DNA from: Mycobacterium sp. Aquia_216
Lineage (GTDB): Bacteria > Actinomycetota > Actinomycetes > Mycobacteriales > Mycobacteriaceae
NCBI RefSeq assembly: GCF_026723865.1
Contig: NZ_CP113529.1
Span: forward strand, 992,001 to 1,056,000
Reading direction: 5' to 3'
DNA length: 64,000 nt
In this document: in pieces, positions 28,730-39,149 of the stretch
Layout: every line of letters begins with the position of its first letter
How positions within the stretch are numbered: position 1 is the first letter of the stretch
The notes under the pieces: model-generated
What the model was told of the DNA's origin: nothing
The model's database searches: none
What the model saw: the letters and a program-made list of their open reading frames with translations, nothing else
Translations under genes and position numbers: made by a program

Positions 28730-29376
28730 TCGACCTGGTTGCGCCGTCGCGCCAGGTAACTCCGCGTGGCGGCGATCAGCGCCGGCAATAGCGAGACGAA
28801 CAGGATGGCCAGAATGATCTTTTCCAGATTCTGGTGGACGAACGGCACGTTGCCCAGGAAGTAGCCGGCCACCGTCACACCGCTGCCCCAGAGCACGCCG
28901 CCGACGATGTCGAATCCCAGGAACACCGGATAGCGCATGTAGGACACCCCGGCGACGACCGGCGTGAACGTCCGCACGAACGGCATGAAGCGGGCCAGGA
29001 TGATCGCCGCGGGCCCGTACTTCTCGAAGAAGGCGTGCGACTCGGTCACATAGTGCTGCTTGAAGAACCGGGAATCTTCCTTCTTGAACAGCGCCGGGCC
29101 GATCCGTCGACCGATGAAATACCCGGTCTGATCGCCGAGGATCGCGACCAGCGCGACGGACGGGGCCAGCACCCAGATATTGAGCGTTCCATGGGCGGCC
29201 AGCAATCCGCCCGTGAACAGCAGCGACTCGCCAGGTAGCAGCGGAAACAGCAGGCCGGTCTCGACGAAGACGATGACCAGGATGGTCGGCAGCACCGCGG
29301 AGGCGAACAGGCCCTGGGGTCCGATCCAGAACATCGGGTCGACGATGTCGGGCAGGGCCGTCACGGCGGTGCTCAT
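28717..29376 (-). CDS. DedA-family membrane protein
   Basis: A 219-residue polytopic protein of the DedA/VTT family (recalled Rv0364, 227 residues). Seen are the re-entrant loop motif VETGLLFPLLPGESLLF, GDQTGYFIGRRIG, and the conserved RFMPFVRTFTPVVAGVSYM with the essential Arg residues, plus hydrophobic segments to the end. DedA proteins flip or scramble lipids such as undecaprenyl phosphate or phosphatidylethanolamine and support membrane potential. It lies 89 nt from fba, transcribed away from it, and converges with the acetoacetyl-CoA synthetase gene. Confidence 0.92.
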   Translation of the reverse strand: MSTAVTALPDIVDPMFWIGPQGLFASAVLPTILVIVFVETGLLFPLLPGESLLFTGGLLAAHGTLNIWVLAPSVALVAILGDQTGYFIGRRIGPALFKKEDSRFFKQHYVTESHAFFEKYGPAAIILARFMPFVRTFTPVVAGVSYMRYPVFLGFDIVGGVLWGSGVTVAGYFLGNVPFVHQNLEKIILAILFVSLLPALIAATRSYLARRRNQVDQDT

Positions 29377-29465
29377 GATGTCTCAACATACCGGCCCCGA
29401 GGTGGGTGCCCGCCGCCAACGTCGGGTTGCGATACTGGGGCAACTGAAGTCTTCAGGAGGAATTC

Positions 29466-30500
29466 ATGCCCATCGCCACCCCCGAGGTCTACGCCGAGAT
29501 GCTGGGACGCGCCAAGGAGAATGCGTACGCCTTCCCGGCCATCAACTGCACCTCTTCGGAGACCGTCAACGCCGCCATCAAGGGTTTCGCCGACGCCGGC
29601 AGCGACGGCATCATCCAGTTCTCCACCGGTGGTGCGGAGTTCGCCTCCGGCCTCGGCGTCAAGGACATGGTCAGCGGCGCGGTCGCCTTGGCCAAGTTCA
29701 CCCGCAGCATCGCGGCCAAGTACCCGATCAACGTCGCGTTGCACACCGACCACTGCCCCAAGGACAAGCTGGACACCTACGTGCGCCCGCTGCTGGCGAT
29801 CTCGGCGGAGCGGGTGGCCGCGGGCAAGAACCCGCTGTTCCAGTCGCACATGTGGGACGGCTCGGCGGTGCCGATCGACGAGAACCTCGCGATCGCCAAG
29901 GAGCTGCTCAAGGACGCCGCGGCGGCGAAGATCATCCTCGAGGTCGAGATCGGCGTGGTCGGTGGCGAGGAGGACGGCGTCGAGGGCGCGATCGACGACA
30001 AGTTGTACACCACCCCGGAAGACTTCGAGAAGACCATCGACGCGCTGGGCCACGGCGAGCACGGCAAGTACCTGCTGGCCGCGACCTTCGGCAACGTGCA
30101 CGGCGTCTACAAGCCCGGCAACGTGAAGCTGCGTCCCGACATCCTCGACGAGGGTCAGAAGGTCGCGGTCGCCAAGCTCGGACTGTCCGAGGGTTCCAAG
30201 CCGTTCGATTTCGTCTTCCACGGCGGCTCGGGCTCGCTGAAGTCGGAGATCGAGGAGGCGCTGCGCTACGGCGTGGTGAAGATGAACGTCGACACCGACA
30301 CCCAGTACGCGTTCACCCGCCCGCTCGCCGCCCACATGTTCACCAACTACGACGGCGTGCTCAAGGTCGACGGCGAGGTGGGCAACAAGAAGGTCTACGA
30401 CCCGCGCAGCTACCTCAAGAAGGCCGAGGCCAGCATGACCGAGCGCGTCGTGGAGGCCTGCAACGACCTGCACTGCGCCGGAAAGTCAGTCGGCGTCTAG
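29466..30500 (+). CDS. fba: Class II fructose-bisphosphate aldolase
   Basis: A 344-residue zinc-dependent aldolase (same length as M. tuberculosis Fba as recalled), cleaving fructose 1,6-bisphosphate to DHAP and glyceraldehyde 3-phosphate. Metal and substrate sites are visible: NVALHTDHCPKD (first zinc His and catalytic Asp), EVEIGVVGGEEDGV, TFGNVHGVYKPG (zinc His), and FHGGSGSL with the third His and phosphate-binding Ser. NMDTDTQ-like NVDTDTQYAFT follows. A strong AGGAGG lies 6 nt before the ATG. It is the main glycolytic/gluconeogenic aldolase. The stop is within a 12-bp sequence repeated 86 nt downstream. Confidence 0.97.
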   Translation: MPIATPEVYAEMLGRAKENAYAFPAINCTSSETVNAAIKGFADAGSDGIIQFSTGGAEFASGLGVKDMVSGAVALAKFTRSIAAKYPINVALHTDHCPKDKLDTYVRPLLAISAERVAAGKNPLFQSHMWDGSAVPIDENLAIAKELLKDAAAAKIILEVEIGVVGGEEDGVEGAIDDKLYTTPEDFEKTIDALGHGEHGKYLLAATFGNVHGVYKPGNVKLRPDILDEGQKVAVAKLGLSEGSKPFDFVFHGGSGSLKSEIEEALRYGVVKMNVDTDTQYAFTRPLAAHMFTNYDGVLKVDGEVGNKKVYDPRSYLKKAEASMTERVVEACNDLHCAGKSVGV

Positions 30501-30592
30501 CCGCTCTCCTCGAACGTGCGGCTGGCCGCACACTCGGCACCGAACGTGCGGCTGGCCGCGCACTCGGCGCGAAACTCCGCGTCTAGCCGCTC
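30495..30592. repeat. Duplicated segment between fba and the Rv0361-like gene
   Basis: GTCTAGCCGCTC occurs at 30495-30506, holding the fba stop codon, and again at 30581-30592, holding (on the other strand) the stop of the membrane-protein gene. Between them are two 30-bp tandem units, 30511-30540 and 30541-30570, 28 of 30 positions identical. Each unit contains a near-palindrome GTGCGGCTGGCCGCAC, able to form a hairpin, and may end transcription from both convergent genes. Confidence 0.75.
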
Positions 30593-31419
30593 GGGGATTG
30601 GCAGATCTTCCACTGATCGTCGCGGAACTGCAGGTCGAGGCTGCGCGTCGAGCGGACCTGCGGGTCGTAGGCCATGAACGTGGTGATGTTGGCCTCGGCG
30701 TGCTGGCCGTTGACGACGATCTGGTCGATGCTGGCGATCACCGGAAACTGCTTGGCCGCCGAAACCCGTTGGTAGGTCTCACTCCAGGAGTGCTCGTCGT
30801 AATCGACGTAGCCGTCGCGGGTGGTGCCGCAGGTGATGCTGCGCAGCTGGGTCAGGTCGCCGCGCTGCACGGCGGTGTCGAAGGAGTGGATGGACTGGCG
30901 CACGAGGTCTTCCTGCGAGACGTGGGAGTGCTTTCCGCGGGTCAGCAGCACGGTCCCCAGGATTGCGATCGCCGCCAGTGCCAACACGATCACGGTGATC
31001 GCCAGCACCCAGCCCCAGTTGAAGTTCCTGGACACCGACCGTGGCTTGTTCCCGTCGCGGCCCGGGATAGATTGCGGCGCAGCGGCTTTCGGAGACAACG
31101 GCGGCTGCCCAAGCGGGCCGGGCGAGCCGGGCCGCCCCGGTACCGTCGAGAACACTTCTGTCGCGGGCTCCGGAGTGGTGGCGATGATCGCCGTTTCTTT
31201 CGCGTCGAAGCCGGGCGCGGTGAAGCGACGTTCGAGCTGCTGCGCTGCCGGGTCGCCCTCGAGCTGGTTGTTCGGATCGGGATTGATCACCACGGTTTCG
31301 GTCTCGGGGTCGGGAGGGACCAGCGGGTAGGCCTCGGTGGCCTCATCGACCTGCTCCGATTCCGCGCCGCCAGCAGGCTCGACCCCGTGTTCGCGGTCGG
31401 GCTCCGATGGGTTGGGCAT
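30583..31419 (-). CDS. Single-pass membrane protein with disordered N-terminus (Rv0361-like)
   Basis: A 278-residue protein. About 145 N-terminal residues are acidic, then Pro/Thr-rich and probably disordered in the cytoplasm; one membrane helix follows (WGWVLAITVIVLALAAIAILGTVLL), then an extracytoplasmic domain of about 100 residues (IHSFDTAVQRGDLTQLRSITCG, YDEHSWSETYQRVSAAKQ, ending in DDQWKICQSPSG) of the Mce-associated/DUF4878-like, NTF2-like kind. Two Cys in the outer domain could pair. The size fits Rv0361 as recalled (275). The ATG at 31419 begins MPNPSEPD; the upstream open frame overlaps other genes and is discarded. Confidence 0.75.
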   Translation of the reverse strand: MPNPSEPDREHGVEPAGGAESEQVDEATEAYPLVPPDPETETVVINPDPNNQLEGDPAAQQLERRFTAPGFDAKETAIIATTPEPATEVFSTVPGRPGSPGPLGQPPLSPKAAAPQSIPGRDGNKPRSVSRNFNWGWVLAITVIVLALAAIAILGTVLLTRGKHSHVSQEDLVRQSIHSFDTAVQRGDLTQLRSITCGTTRDGYVDYDEHSWSETYQRVSAAKQFPVIASIDQIVVNGQHAEANITTFMAYDPQVRSTRSLDLQFRDDQWKICQSPSG

Positions 31420-31464
31420 GAGTTGCAGCTTAGCGACCCGCGGCGGGACGGCAGAATAGAACTT

Positions 31465-31878
31465 ATGACACCGATGGGCGATCTCTTGGGACCCGAGCCG
31501 ATCCTGCTGCCCGGCGACAGCGAAGCCGAAGCCGAACTGCTCGCCGACGAGAATCCGGGCATCGTCGCCGCGGCTCATCCGTCGGCGTCGGTGGCCTGGG
31601 CGGCCCTCGCCGAGGAGGCACTGGCCGAGGACCGGGCCATCACGGCGTATGCGTACGCCCGCACCGGCTACCACCGCGGCCTGGACCAGTTGCGCCGCAA
31701 CGGCTGGAAGGGCTTCGGGCCGGTGCCCTACGCGCACGAGCCCAACCGCGGCTTCCTGCGCTGTGTGGCGGCGCTGGCCAAGGCCGCCGACGCGATCGGT
31801 GAGATCGACGAGGTGAACCGCTGCCTGGATCTGCTCGACGACTGCGACCCGGCGGCCCGCAACGAGCTGGGGCTCTAG
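31465..31878 (+). CDS. DUF3151 family protein (Rv0360c-like)
   Basis: A 137-residue soluble protein of the actinobacterial DUF3151 family. Helical throughout, with the conserved core ENPGIVAAAHPSASVAWAALAEEAL, AYAYARTGYHRGLDQLRRNGWKG and GPVPYAHEPNRGFLRCVAALAKAA (given as family regions, residues 30-110), resembling a small helical-repeat fold. ATG at 31465 is chosen by homology of the N-terminus; the frame is open much further upstream across an opposite-strand gene. Ends 4 nt into the CDF transporter's stop, convergent. Function unknown. Confidence 0.75.
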   Translation: MTPMGDLLGPEPILLPGDSEAEAELLADENPGIVAAAHPSASVAWAALAEEALAEDRAITAYAYARTGYHRGLDQLRRNGWKGFGPVPYAHEPNRGFLRCVAALAKAADAIGEIDEVNRCLDLLDDCDPAARNELGL

Positions 31879-32777
31879 AAGCTGCTCTCTGAGCATTCGT
31901 TGTCGCGGTCGGGATTCTCGATCTGCACGGTGGCGTGCTCGAGCCCGCGGTCGTGCAGGACCTCGCGCGCATCGCTCAGCACGCGGGTGGAGTCGCCGGC
32001 GCTGGTCAGGTGCACTGTGCACATGTCCTTGCCCGGCGACAGCGTCCACACGTGCAGGTCGTGCACGTCGGTGACGCCGTCAACGGCGCCCAGCGCCGAA
32101 CGCAACTCCTCGACGTCGATGTGGGCCGGCGACGACTCGGACAGGATCCGCAGTGCCGCACGCGCCAGAGCGAACGCCCGGGGCAGCACCCAGAGGGCCA
32201 CCAAGATGGCGACCACGACGTCGGCGTAGGGCCAGTGCGTGGTGACGGTCACGATGCCGGCGATCAGCACGCCCAGGCTGCCGACAGTGTCGGCGATGAC
32301 CTCCATATAGGCACCCTTGACCGCCAGGCTGCCCTCGGACTGTGACCGCAGCAGGATCGCCACTACGAAGTTCGCGACCAACCCGGCCAGCGCGACCACG
32401 ATCATCGGCACGCCGGGGATCGACGCTCCCGTGCCGAGCCGTTCGATCGCCTCGTAGAGGATGAACAGCGCCACCCCGACCAGCAACACGGCGTTTGCCA
32501 CCGCGGTGAAGACCTCGGCGCGGTGCCAGCCGTAGGTGCGGTCCGGCGACGTGCTGCCGCGCTTGGCCAGCATCACGGCGGCCAGTCCCATGAACACCGC
32601 GACGACGTCGGTCAGCATGTGCCCGGCATCGGCCAGCAGTGCAAGGGAATTGATCAGCAGCGACGTGGTGAGCTCGATGACGAAGAACGTCGCCAGAATC
32701 CCGGCGGCCATGATCATGCGGGGGATCATCCGAGACGCGTCGGCCTCGGCGGGGGTGTGACTGTGTCCGGCGCCCAT
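31875..32777 (-). CDS. Cation diffusion facilitator (CDF) family metal transporter
   Basis: A 300-residue six-helix transporter exporting a divalent metal, probably Zn2+, by proton antiport. The His-containing N-terminus (GAGHSHT) precedes TM1; the TM2 metal site is ALLADAGHMLTDV (HxxxD) and the TM5 site YMEVIADTVGS (ExxxD as in CzcD-like members, where ZitB has His). The cytoplasmic C-terminal ferredoxin-like domain is LRSALGAVDGVTDVHDLHVWTLSPG with the metal-linked HDLHVW. ATG at 32777 is preferred over a TTG at 32786. No metal regulator is adjacent, so its control is not visible. Confidence 0.9.
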   Translation of the reverse strand: MGAGHSHTPAEADASRMIPRMIMAAGILATFFVIELTTSLLINSLALLADAGHMLTDVVAVFMGLAAVMLAKRGSTSPDRTYGWHRAEVFTAVANAVLLVGVALFILYEAIERLGTGASIPGVPMIVVALAGLVANFVVAILLRSQSEGSLAVKGAYMEVIADTVGSLGVLIAGIVTVTTHWPYADVVVAILVALWVLPRAFALARAALRILSESSPAHIDVEELRSALGAVDGVTDVHDLHVWTLSPGKDMCTVHLTSAGDSTRVLSDAREVLHDRGLEHATVQIENPDRDNECSESSF

Positions 32778-32817
32778 GCCGATCAATATATGCGTGGAAT
32801 CGCATGTATTGCAAGAC

Positions 32818-33594
32818 TTAGAACCAGCGGCTCCAGAAGCGGGTCAGCGAATTGCCGGCGCTGGCCAGCAGGTGCGGCACCCCGGAGAAGTCGAAGAACC
32901 AGTCCACGATCGCGAACAGCCACTGGTTGACCGCGGGAGCTAACAGCAGAAACAGCAGAATGAACACGCCGTACTGCTTGGCGGGCGCCACGGCGCGCTG
33001 TGTCTCGGGGCTCAGATGCGGTTCCAGGGCGTCGTAGCCGTCCAGGCCGGGGATGGGCAGCAGATTCAGCACCACCGCCATGATCTGCAGGAAACCCAGA
33101 AACGCCACACCGGCCCAGAGCACCCAGTGCTCCGAGTCGAACAGCAGCCGGGTCAGCGTCAGCAGCAGCACCGCCAGCAACAGGTTGGCCGCCGGGCCGG
33201 CCAGGCTGACCAGGGTGCGGCGGGTCGGCGTCATGAACCAGGTGCGCACGTACACCGCGGCCCCGGGCAGGCCGATCCCACCCAGCGCGATGAAAACCAT
33301 CGGCAGCAGCAGTGACAGCCCGGGGTGGGCATAGCGCCGCGGATCCAGGGTCAGGTAGCCGCGCACGGCCTCGTCGTGGTCGCCGAATCGCCACGCGGTC
33401 GCCGCGTGCCCGAATTCGTGCAGGCACAACGACACCAACCAGCCGGCGATCACGAAGATGAAGACCCCGGCGTACGAAATCGGCCGGACGGTCGTGCCGG
33501 CCAGCCAGGCCAGCACGCCTCCGACGGCCGTCAATCCGACCAGTGCCAGAAAGATCGGGCTGGGCCGCACCGATGCGTGCCCGTGTGAGTCCAC
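32818..33594 (-). CDS. Site-2 protease family (M50) zinc metalloprotease
   Basis: A 258-residue integral membrane protein (recalled Rv0359, 259 residues) of the intramembrane S2P/M50B type. The zinc motif HExxH lies in a membrane helix: SLCLHEFGHAATAWRFGD (about residue 65), and the second site LPIPGLDGYDAL (about residue 175) gives the third ligand Asp. Five or six hydrophobic segments are visible. Without PDZ or CBS domains, it is a minimal version; substrates unknown. Start is GTG at 33594. It is 9 nt downstream of the next gene on the same strand, probably co-transcribed. Confidence 0.88.
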   Translation of the reverse strand: MDSHGHASVRPSPIFLALVGLTAVGGVLAWLAGTTVRPISYAGVFIFVIAGWLVSLCLHEFGHAATAWRFGDHDEAVRGYLTLDPRRYAHPGLSLLLPMVFIALGGIGLPGAAVYVRTWFMTPTRRTLVSLAGPAANLLLAVLLLTLTRLLFDSEHWVLWAGVAFLGFLQIMAVVLNLLPIPGLDGYDALEPHLSPETQRAVAPAKQYGVFILLFLLLAPAVNQWLFAIVDWFFDFSGVPHLLASAGNSLTRFWSRWF

Positions 33595-33603
33595 CGGTCG
33601 AAA

Positions 33604-34266
33604 CTACCGGACCAGCAGCCAGCCTTCGACGTGGCGGTAGAACGTCGATCGCCGGGCCGGGCGGGGCGCGGCGACACCGTCCCGGATCACCTTGACGCCG
33701 GTGCTGCCCAGCTGGACGGCGCGGCCGGCGACCCACCGGCGCCAGGTTCCGTGCACCGAGGCTCGCAGGCCCGGCATGGCCAGTGTCGGCTCGATGTACG
33801 CGCCGGTGACGTCGCCGTCGAACAGCTGTGTGTCATCGACGACGGCCTCGCCGTGAATCCGCTGCCGGCCCTCGGGAGGCAGCCAGCCGGCCCGGCCCAC
33901 GATCACCGCGCCGGTCTCGTCGCGCACCAGAGTGACTCGCCGGGGCGTGCCGCGCCGGGCCCGCCGGGCCGCTCGCCGGCCCGCCGGTGAGCGGTAGATA
34001 CGCGTGGCGCGGGTGCGGCGGGGCGGGGCGTAGGCCACTTCGATGTCGAGTCGTTCGGCGCGCAGCAGCCTGCTCAGCACGGCGGCCAGCTCGGCGTCGA
34101 CGCCGAGGATGACCAGTCGTCGGTAGGGCCCGATCGCGGCGTCGATGGCGGCGACGTCGGCCGCGCTCTCGGCGTGATGGGTCGGCAGGCCGTCGAGCGG
34201 AGCAGGCACTCGCCGCGCCGCGAAGCACAACACCGCCACGCCGACCGTGTCCGCGGCGATATTCAT
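33604..34266 (-). CDS. Conserved protein of unknown function (Rv0358-like)
   Basis: A 220-residue Arg-rich soluble protein. An N-terminal alpha/beta part (VGVAVLCFAARRV, YRRLVILGVDAELAAVLSRLLRAERLDIEVAYAP) leads to a strongly basic stretch (RTRATRIYRSPAGRRAARRARRG) and a C-terminal beta-rich part (VIVGRAGWLPPEG, VVDDTQLFDGDVTGAYIEP, VQLGSTGVKVIRDG). The layout, with small sheets after a nucleotide-like fold, faintly recalls diacylglycerol-kinase/NAD-kinase proteins but no GGDGT motif is present, so I make no claim. Likely in an operon with the M50 protease. Divergent from purA. Confidence 0.6.
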   Translation of the reverse strand: MNIAADTVGVAVLCFAARRVPAPLDGLPTHHAESAADVAAIDAAIGPYRRLVILGVDAELAAVLSRLLRAERLDIEVAYAPPRRTRATRIYRSPAGRRAARRARRGTPRRVTLVRDETGAVIVGRAGWLPPEGRQRIHGEAVVDDTQLFDGDVTGAYIEPTLAMPGLRASVHGTWRRWVAGRAVQLGSTGVKVIRDGVAAPRPARRSTFYRHVEGWLLVR

Positions 34267-34377
34267 GGGCTCCTCGCGACCTGCTGGGCTCGAGCTGAAT
34301 TGCCTGCCTCCTCAGCGGGCCGCAACCGGCCCGCATCGTCGCCAGGATATGGTTGGTCCCCGGCTGGACCACAATAA

Positions 34378-36338
<1,961 letters not shown>

Positions 36339-36379
36339 TCGGCGCCGGACTGCTCTCGTGGCGCACCTATCCTTAGCTG

Positions 36380-37501
36380 GTGACTGACGGCGTGACCGAA
36401 GGACAGCTAGAGACCGCGGGCGGGCCCCGGGTGATGTTGCTGGGTTCCGGCGAGCTCAGCCGGGAGCTGGCACTCGCCCTGCGGCGGCTCGGCGCCCAGG
36501 TCGACGAGCACACGGACCCGGTGACCGACGCGTTGTCCGCAGCGATCGACCGGCTGCGACCGGACTTCGTGGTGACCGCCACCGAGCCGGTCTCCGTCGC
36601 TGCCCTCGAGGTGCTCGCTGCCCGCTCCGACGACGACGCCGTCGAACTGGTGCCCAACGCGCGTACCGTCCGGCTGACCCACGACCGGGAGGCGCTGCGC
36701 CGGTTGGCGGCCGACCAGCTGGGCCTGCCTACCGCGCCGTTCTGGTTCGTCGGATCGGTCGGCGAACTGCAGGCGGTGGCCGCGCACGGCGGGTATCCGT
36801 TGCTGGTGGAGTCGCTGGGCCCGACGGCCGGGCGTTCGCTGGTATCCGGGTCCGACGACATCGAGCCCGCCTGGCGACGCGCGGTGGGGCAAGCCGCGCA
36901 GCAGCGGGTGTTGGCCGAAACGGTGGTCGAGGTCGAATTTTGCGTCACCCTGCTCGCAATTCGCAGTGAGGGCCCGACCGGCCCGGTGATCGAGTTCTGC
37001 TCACCGATCGGGCACCGTCGCGCCGAACCCGATGTGCTGGAATCCTGGCAGCCCCAGAAGATGAGCCCGGCCGCCCTCGACGCCGCCAAGTCGATCGCCG
37101 CGCGCATCGTCAAAGCACTCGGTGGCCGCGGTGTGTTCGGGGTCGAATTGATGATCAACGGCGACGAGGTGTACTTCGCCGACGTCAGCGCCGTCCTGCC
37201 GCAGAGTGCCTGGGTAACCCTGCGCAGCCAGCGGCTTTCGGCGTTCGACCTGCAGGCTCGGGCAATTCTCGGCCTACCGGTGGACGCCCTGATGATTTCA
37301 CCGGCCGCCGCGCGCACGAGTCACCCGGCGTCCACTGCCGCGGCGCTGACCGGGGCGCTGGCCGTTCCGGAAAGCGATCTCCGCGTGTTCGATCGAGGAC
37401 CCGGCCCGCGGTGTGGGGTCGCACTGGCCACCGCACCGGATGTGGCGGCCGCGCGAGACCGGGCGCGCGACGTGGCCGCCGCGGTGTCCCGGGGCCGTTA
37501 A
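36380..37501 (+). CDS. purT: PurT-like protein, apparently degenerate (formate-dependent GAR transformylase family)
   Basis: A 373-residue ATP-grasp protein related to PurT, which makes formyl-GAR from formate, ATP and GAR. Family residues kept: the GAR loop LGSGELSRELAL, VTATEPVSVAAL, RLTHDREALRRLAAD, EVEFCVTLLAI, FCSPIGHRRAEPDVLESWQPQKMS and FGVELMINGDEVYFADVS. Lost: about 20 residues after the first strand (the DRYA..PAMQVAHR region), the ATP-binding Lys and Gly loop (VVKPVMSSSGKGQ in the family, LLVESLGPTAGRSL here), and the RPHDTG motif (AVLPQSA here). E. coli PurT has 392 residues and the M. tuberculosis one 419 as recalled. Catalysis is doubtful. Start GTG 36380 (an ATG is absent). Confidence 0.85.
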   Translation: MTDGVTEGQLETAGGPRVMLLGSGELSRELALALRRLGAQVDEHTDPVTDALSAAIDRLRPDFVVTATEPVSVAALEVLAARSDDDAVELVPNARTVRLTHDREALRRLAADQLGLPTAPFWFVGSVGELQAVAAHGGYPLLVESLGPTAGRSLVSGSDDIEPAWRRAVGQAAQQRVLAETVVEVEFCVTLLAIRSEGPTGPVIEFCSPIGHRRAEPDVLESWQPQKMSPAALDAAKSIAARIVKALGGRGVFGVELMINGDEVYFADVSAVLPQSAWVTLRSQRLSAFDLQARAILGLPVDALMISPAAARTSHPASTAAALTGALAVPESDLRVFDRGPGPRCGVALATAPDVAAARDRARDVAAAVSRGR

Positions 37502-37515
37502 CTAGACTCACGCGA

Positions 37516-37926
37516 ATGAGCTACGCAGGAGATATCACCCCGCTCGAGGCATGGAAGTTGCTGAGCGACAATCCCCAGGCGGTCTTGGTCGACGTGCGCA
37601 CCGACGCCGAATGGCGGTTCGTCGGGGTGCCCGACTTGTCGAGTCTGGGCCGCGATGCGGTCTTCATCGAGTGGAACACCTCGTCCGGGCAGCGCAACCA
37701 GAACTTCCTGGCCGAACTGAAGGACCGGCTCCCGGCGGAGTCAGGTCCGGTGGTCTTCCTGTGTCGCTCGGGCAACCGCTCCATCGGTGCAGCCGAGACT
37801 GCGACCGACGCGGGCATCGCGCCGTCCTACAACGTGCTGGACGGTTTCGAGGGCAATCTCGACGCGCTCGGCCACCGTGGTGAAAGCGGTTGGCGCGCGG
37901 TCGGATTGCCCTGGAAACAGCAATGA
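37516..37926 (+). CDS. Single-domain rhodanese
   Basis: A 136-residue rhodanese-fold protein (recalled Rv0390). N-terminal motif VLVDVRTDAEWRFVGVPDL and active-site loop VVFLCRSGNRSIGAAETA with the catalytic Cys (about residue 83). The six-residue loop CRSGNR is of the thiosulfate sulfurtransferase kind. ATG at 37516, 15 nt after purT. Its stop overlaps the metZ ATG by 4 nt, so the two are coupled; a sulfane-sulfur carrier next to a sulfhydrylase suggests a role in sulfur delivery for homocysteine synthesis, which is inference. Confidence 0.93.
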   Translation: MSYAGDITPLEAWKLLSDNPQAVLVDVRTDAEWRFVGVPDLSSLGRDAVFIEWNTSSGQRNQNFLAELKDRLPAESGPVVFLCRSGNRSIGAAETATDAGIAPSYNVLDGFEGNLDALGHRGESGWRAVGLPWKQQ

Positions 37927-39149
37927 CCGACAAACCGTCGGTTCGCACACCCGCAGCACTGCCCGATGGCGTCGGCCAAGCCACCCTCGGCGTGCGCGGC
38001 GGGCTGTTGCGGTCCGAGTTCGACGAGACCGCCGAGGGGATGTTTCTGACCTCCGGCTACGTCTATCCGTCGGCGGCGGCGGCCGAGCAGTCGTTCAGCG
38101 GCGAGCTGGAGCGCTTCGTGTACTCGCGCTACGGCAATCCCACCGTGTCGATGTTCGAGGAACGGCTGCGGTTGATCGAGGGCGCGCCGGCGGCGTTCGC
38201 GACCGCCAGCGGCATGGCCGCGGTGTTCACCTCACTGGGCGCGCTGCTGGGCGCCGGCGATCGGTTGGTAGCCGCCCGCAGCCTGTTCGGCTCGTGCTTC
38301 GTGGTGTGCAACGAGATCCTGCCGCGCTGGGGTGTGGAGACCGTCTTCGTCGACGGCGACGACCTCGCGCAATGGGAGCGGGCGCTGGCCGACTCCTCCA
38401 AGCCCACCCGAGCTGTGTTCTTCGAGACGCCGTCGAACCCGATGCAGTCCCTGGTGGATATCGCCGCGGTGACCGAGCTGTCGCACAGTGCGGGCGCAAA
38501 AGTGGTGCTGGACAATGTCTTTGCCACGCCGCTGCTGCAGCAAGGCTTTCCGCTCGGGGTCGACGTGGTGGTGTACTCCGGCACCAAGCACATCGACGGT
38601 CAGGGTCGGGTGCTGGGCGGTGCCATCCTCGGCGACCAGGAGTACATCGACGGCCCGGTGCAGAAGCTGATGCGGCACACCGGCCCGGCGATGAGCGCGT
38701 TCAATGCCTGGGTGCTACTGAAAGGCCTAGAGACACTGGCGGTTCGAGTGGATTACAGCAACGCCTCGGCGCACCGGATCGCGGAGTTCCTGGAAGGACA
38801 TCCGGCGGTGAGATGGGTGCGCTACCCGTATCTCGCATCGCACCCGCAGTACGACTTGGCCAAGCGTCAGATGTCCGGCGGTGGAACGGTTCTCACCTTC
38901 GAACTAGACGCACCCGGCGGTGCCAAGGAGCGGGCGTTCGAGGTGCTGGACAAGCTGCGCCTGATCGATATCTCGAACAATCTGGGCGACGCCAAATCGC
39001 TTGTCACACACCCGGCGACGACGACACACCGGGCGATGGGGCCGGACGGTCGCGCCGCGATCGGGCTCGGCGACGGCGTGGTCCGTATCTCGGTCGGCCT
39101 GGAGAACACCGACGATCTGATCGCCGATATCGACCAGGCCCTGAGCTAG
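37923..39149 (+). CDS. metZ: O-succinylhomoserine sulfhydrylase
   Basis: A 408-residue PLP enzyme of the Cys/Met metabolism family, forming homocysteine from an O-acylhomoserine and sulfide. Landmarks: YSRYGNPTVSMFEERL, ATASGMAAVFTSL, FFETPSNPMQSLVDI, LDNVFATPLLQQGF and the PLP lysine in VVYSGTKHIDGQGRVLGG (about residue 220), then LVTHPATTTHRAMG. Length matches M. tuberculosis MetZ (406 as recalled). ATG at 37923 overlaps the rhodanese stop. The stop codon overlaps the stop of the convergent ndh gene (shared CTAG). Confidence 0.96.
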   Translation: MTDKPSVRTPAALPDGVGQATLGVRGGLLRSEFDETAEGMFLTSGYVYPSAAAAEQSFSGELERFVYSRYGNPTVSMFEERLRLIEGAPAAFATASGMAAVFTSLGALLGAGDRLVAARSLFGSCFVVCNEILPRWGVETVFVDGDDLAQWERALADSSKPTRAVFFETPSNPMQSLVDIAAVTELSHSAGAKVVLDNVFATPLLQQGFPLGVDVVVYSGTKHIDGQGRVLGGAILGDQEYIDGPVQKLMRHTGPAMSAFNAWVLLKGLETLAVRVDYSNASAHRIAEFLEGHPAVRWVRYPYLASHPQYDLAKRQMSGGGTVLTFELDAPGGAKERAFEVLDKLRLIDISNNLGDAKSLVTHPATTTHRAMGPDGRAAIGLGDGVVRISVGLENTDDLIADIDQALS

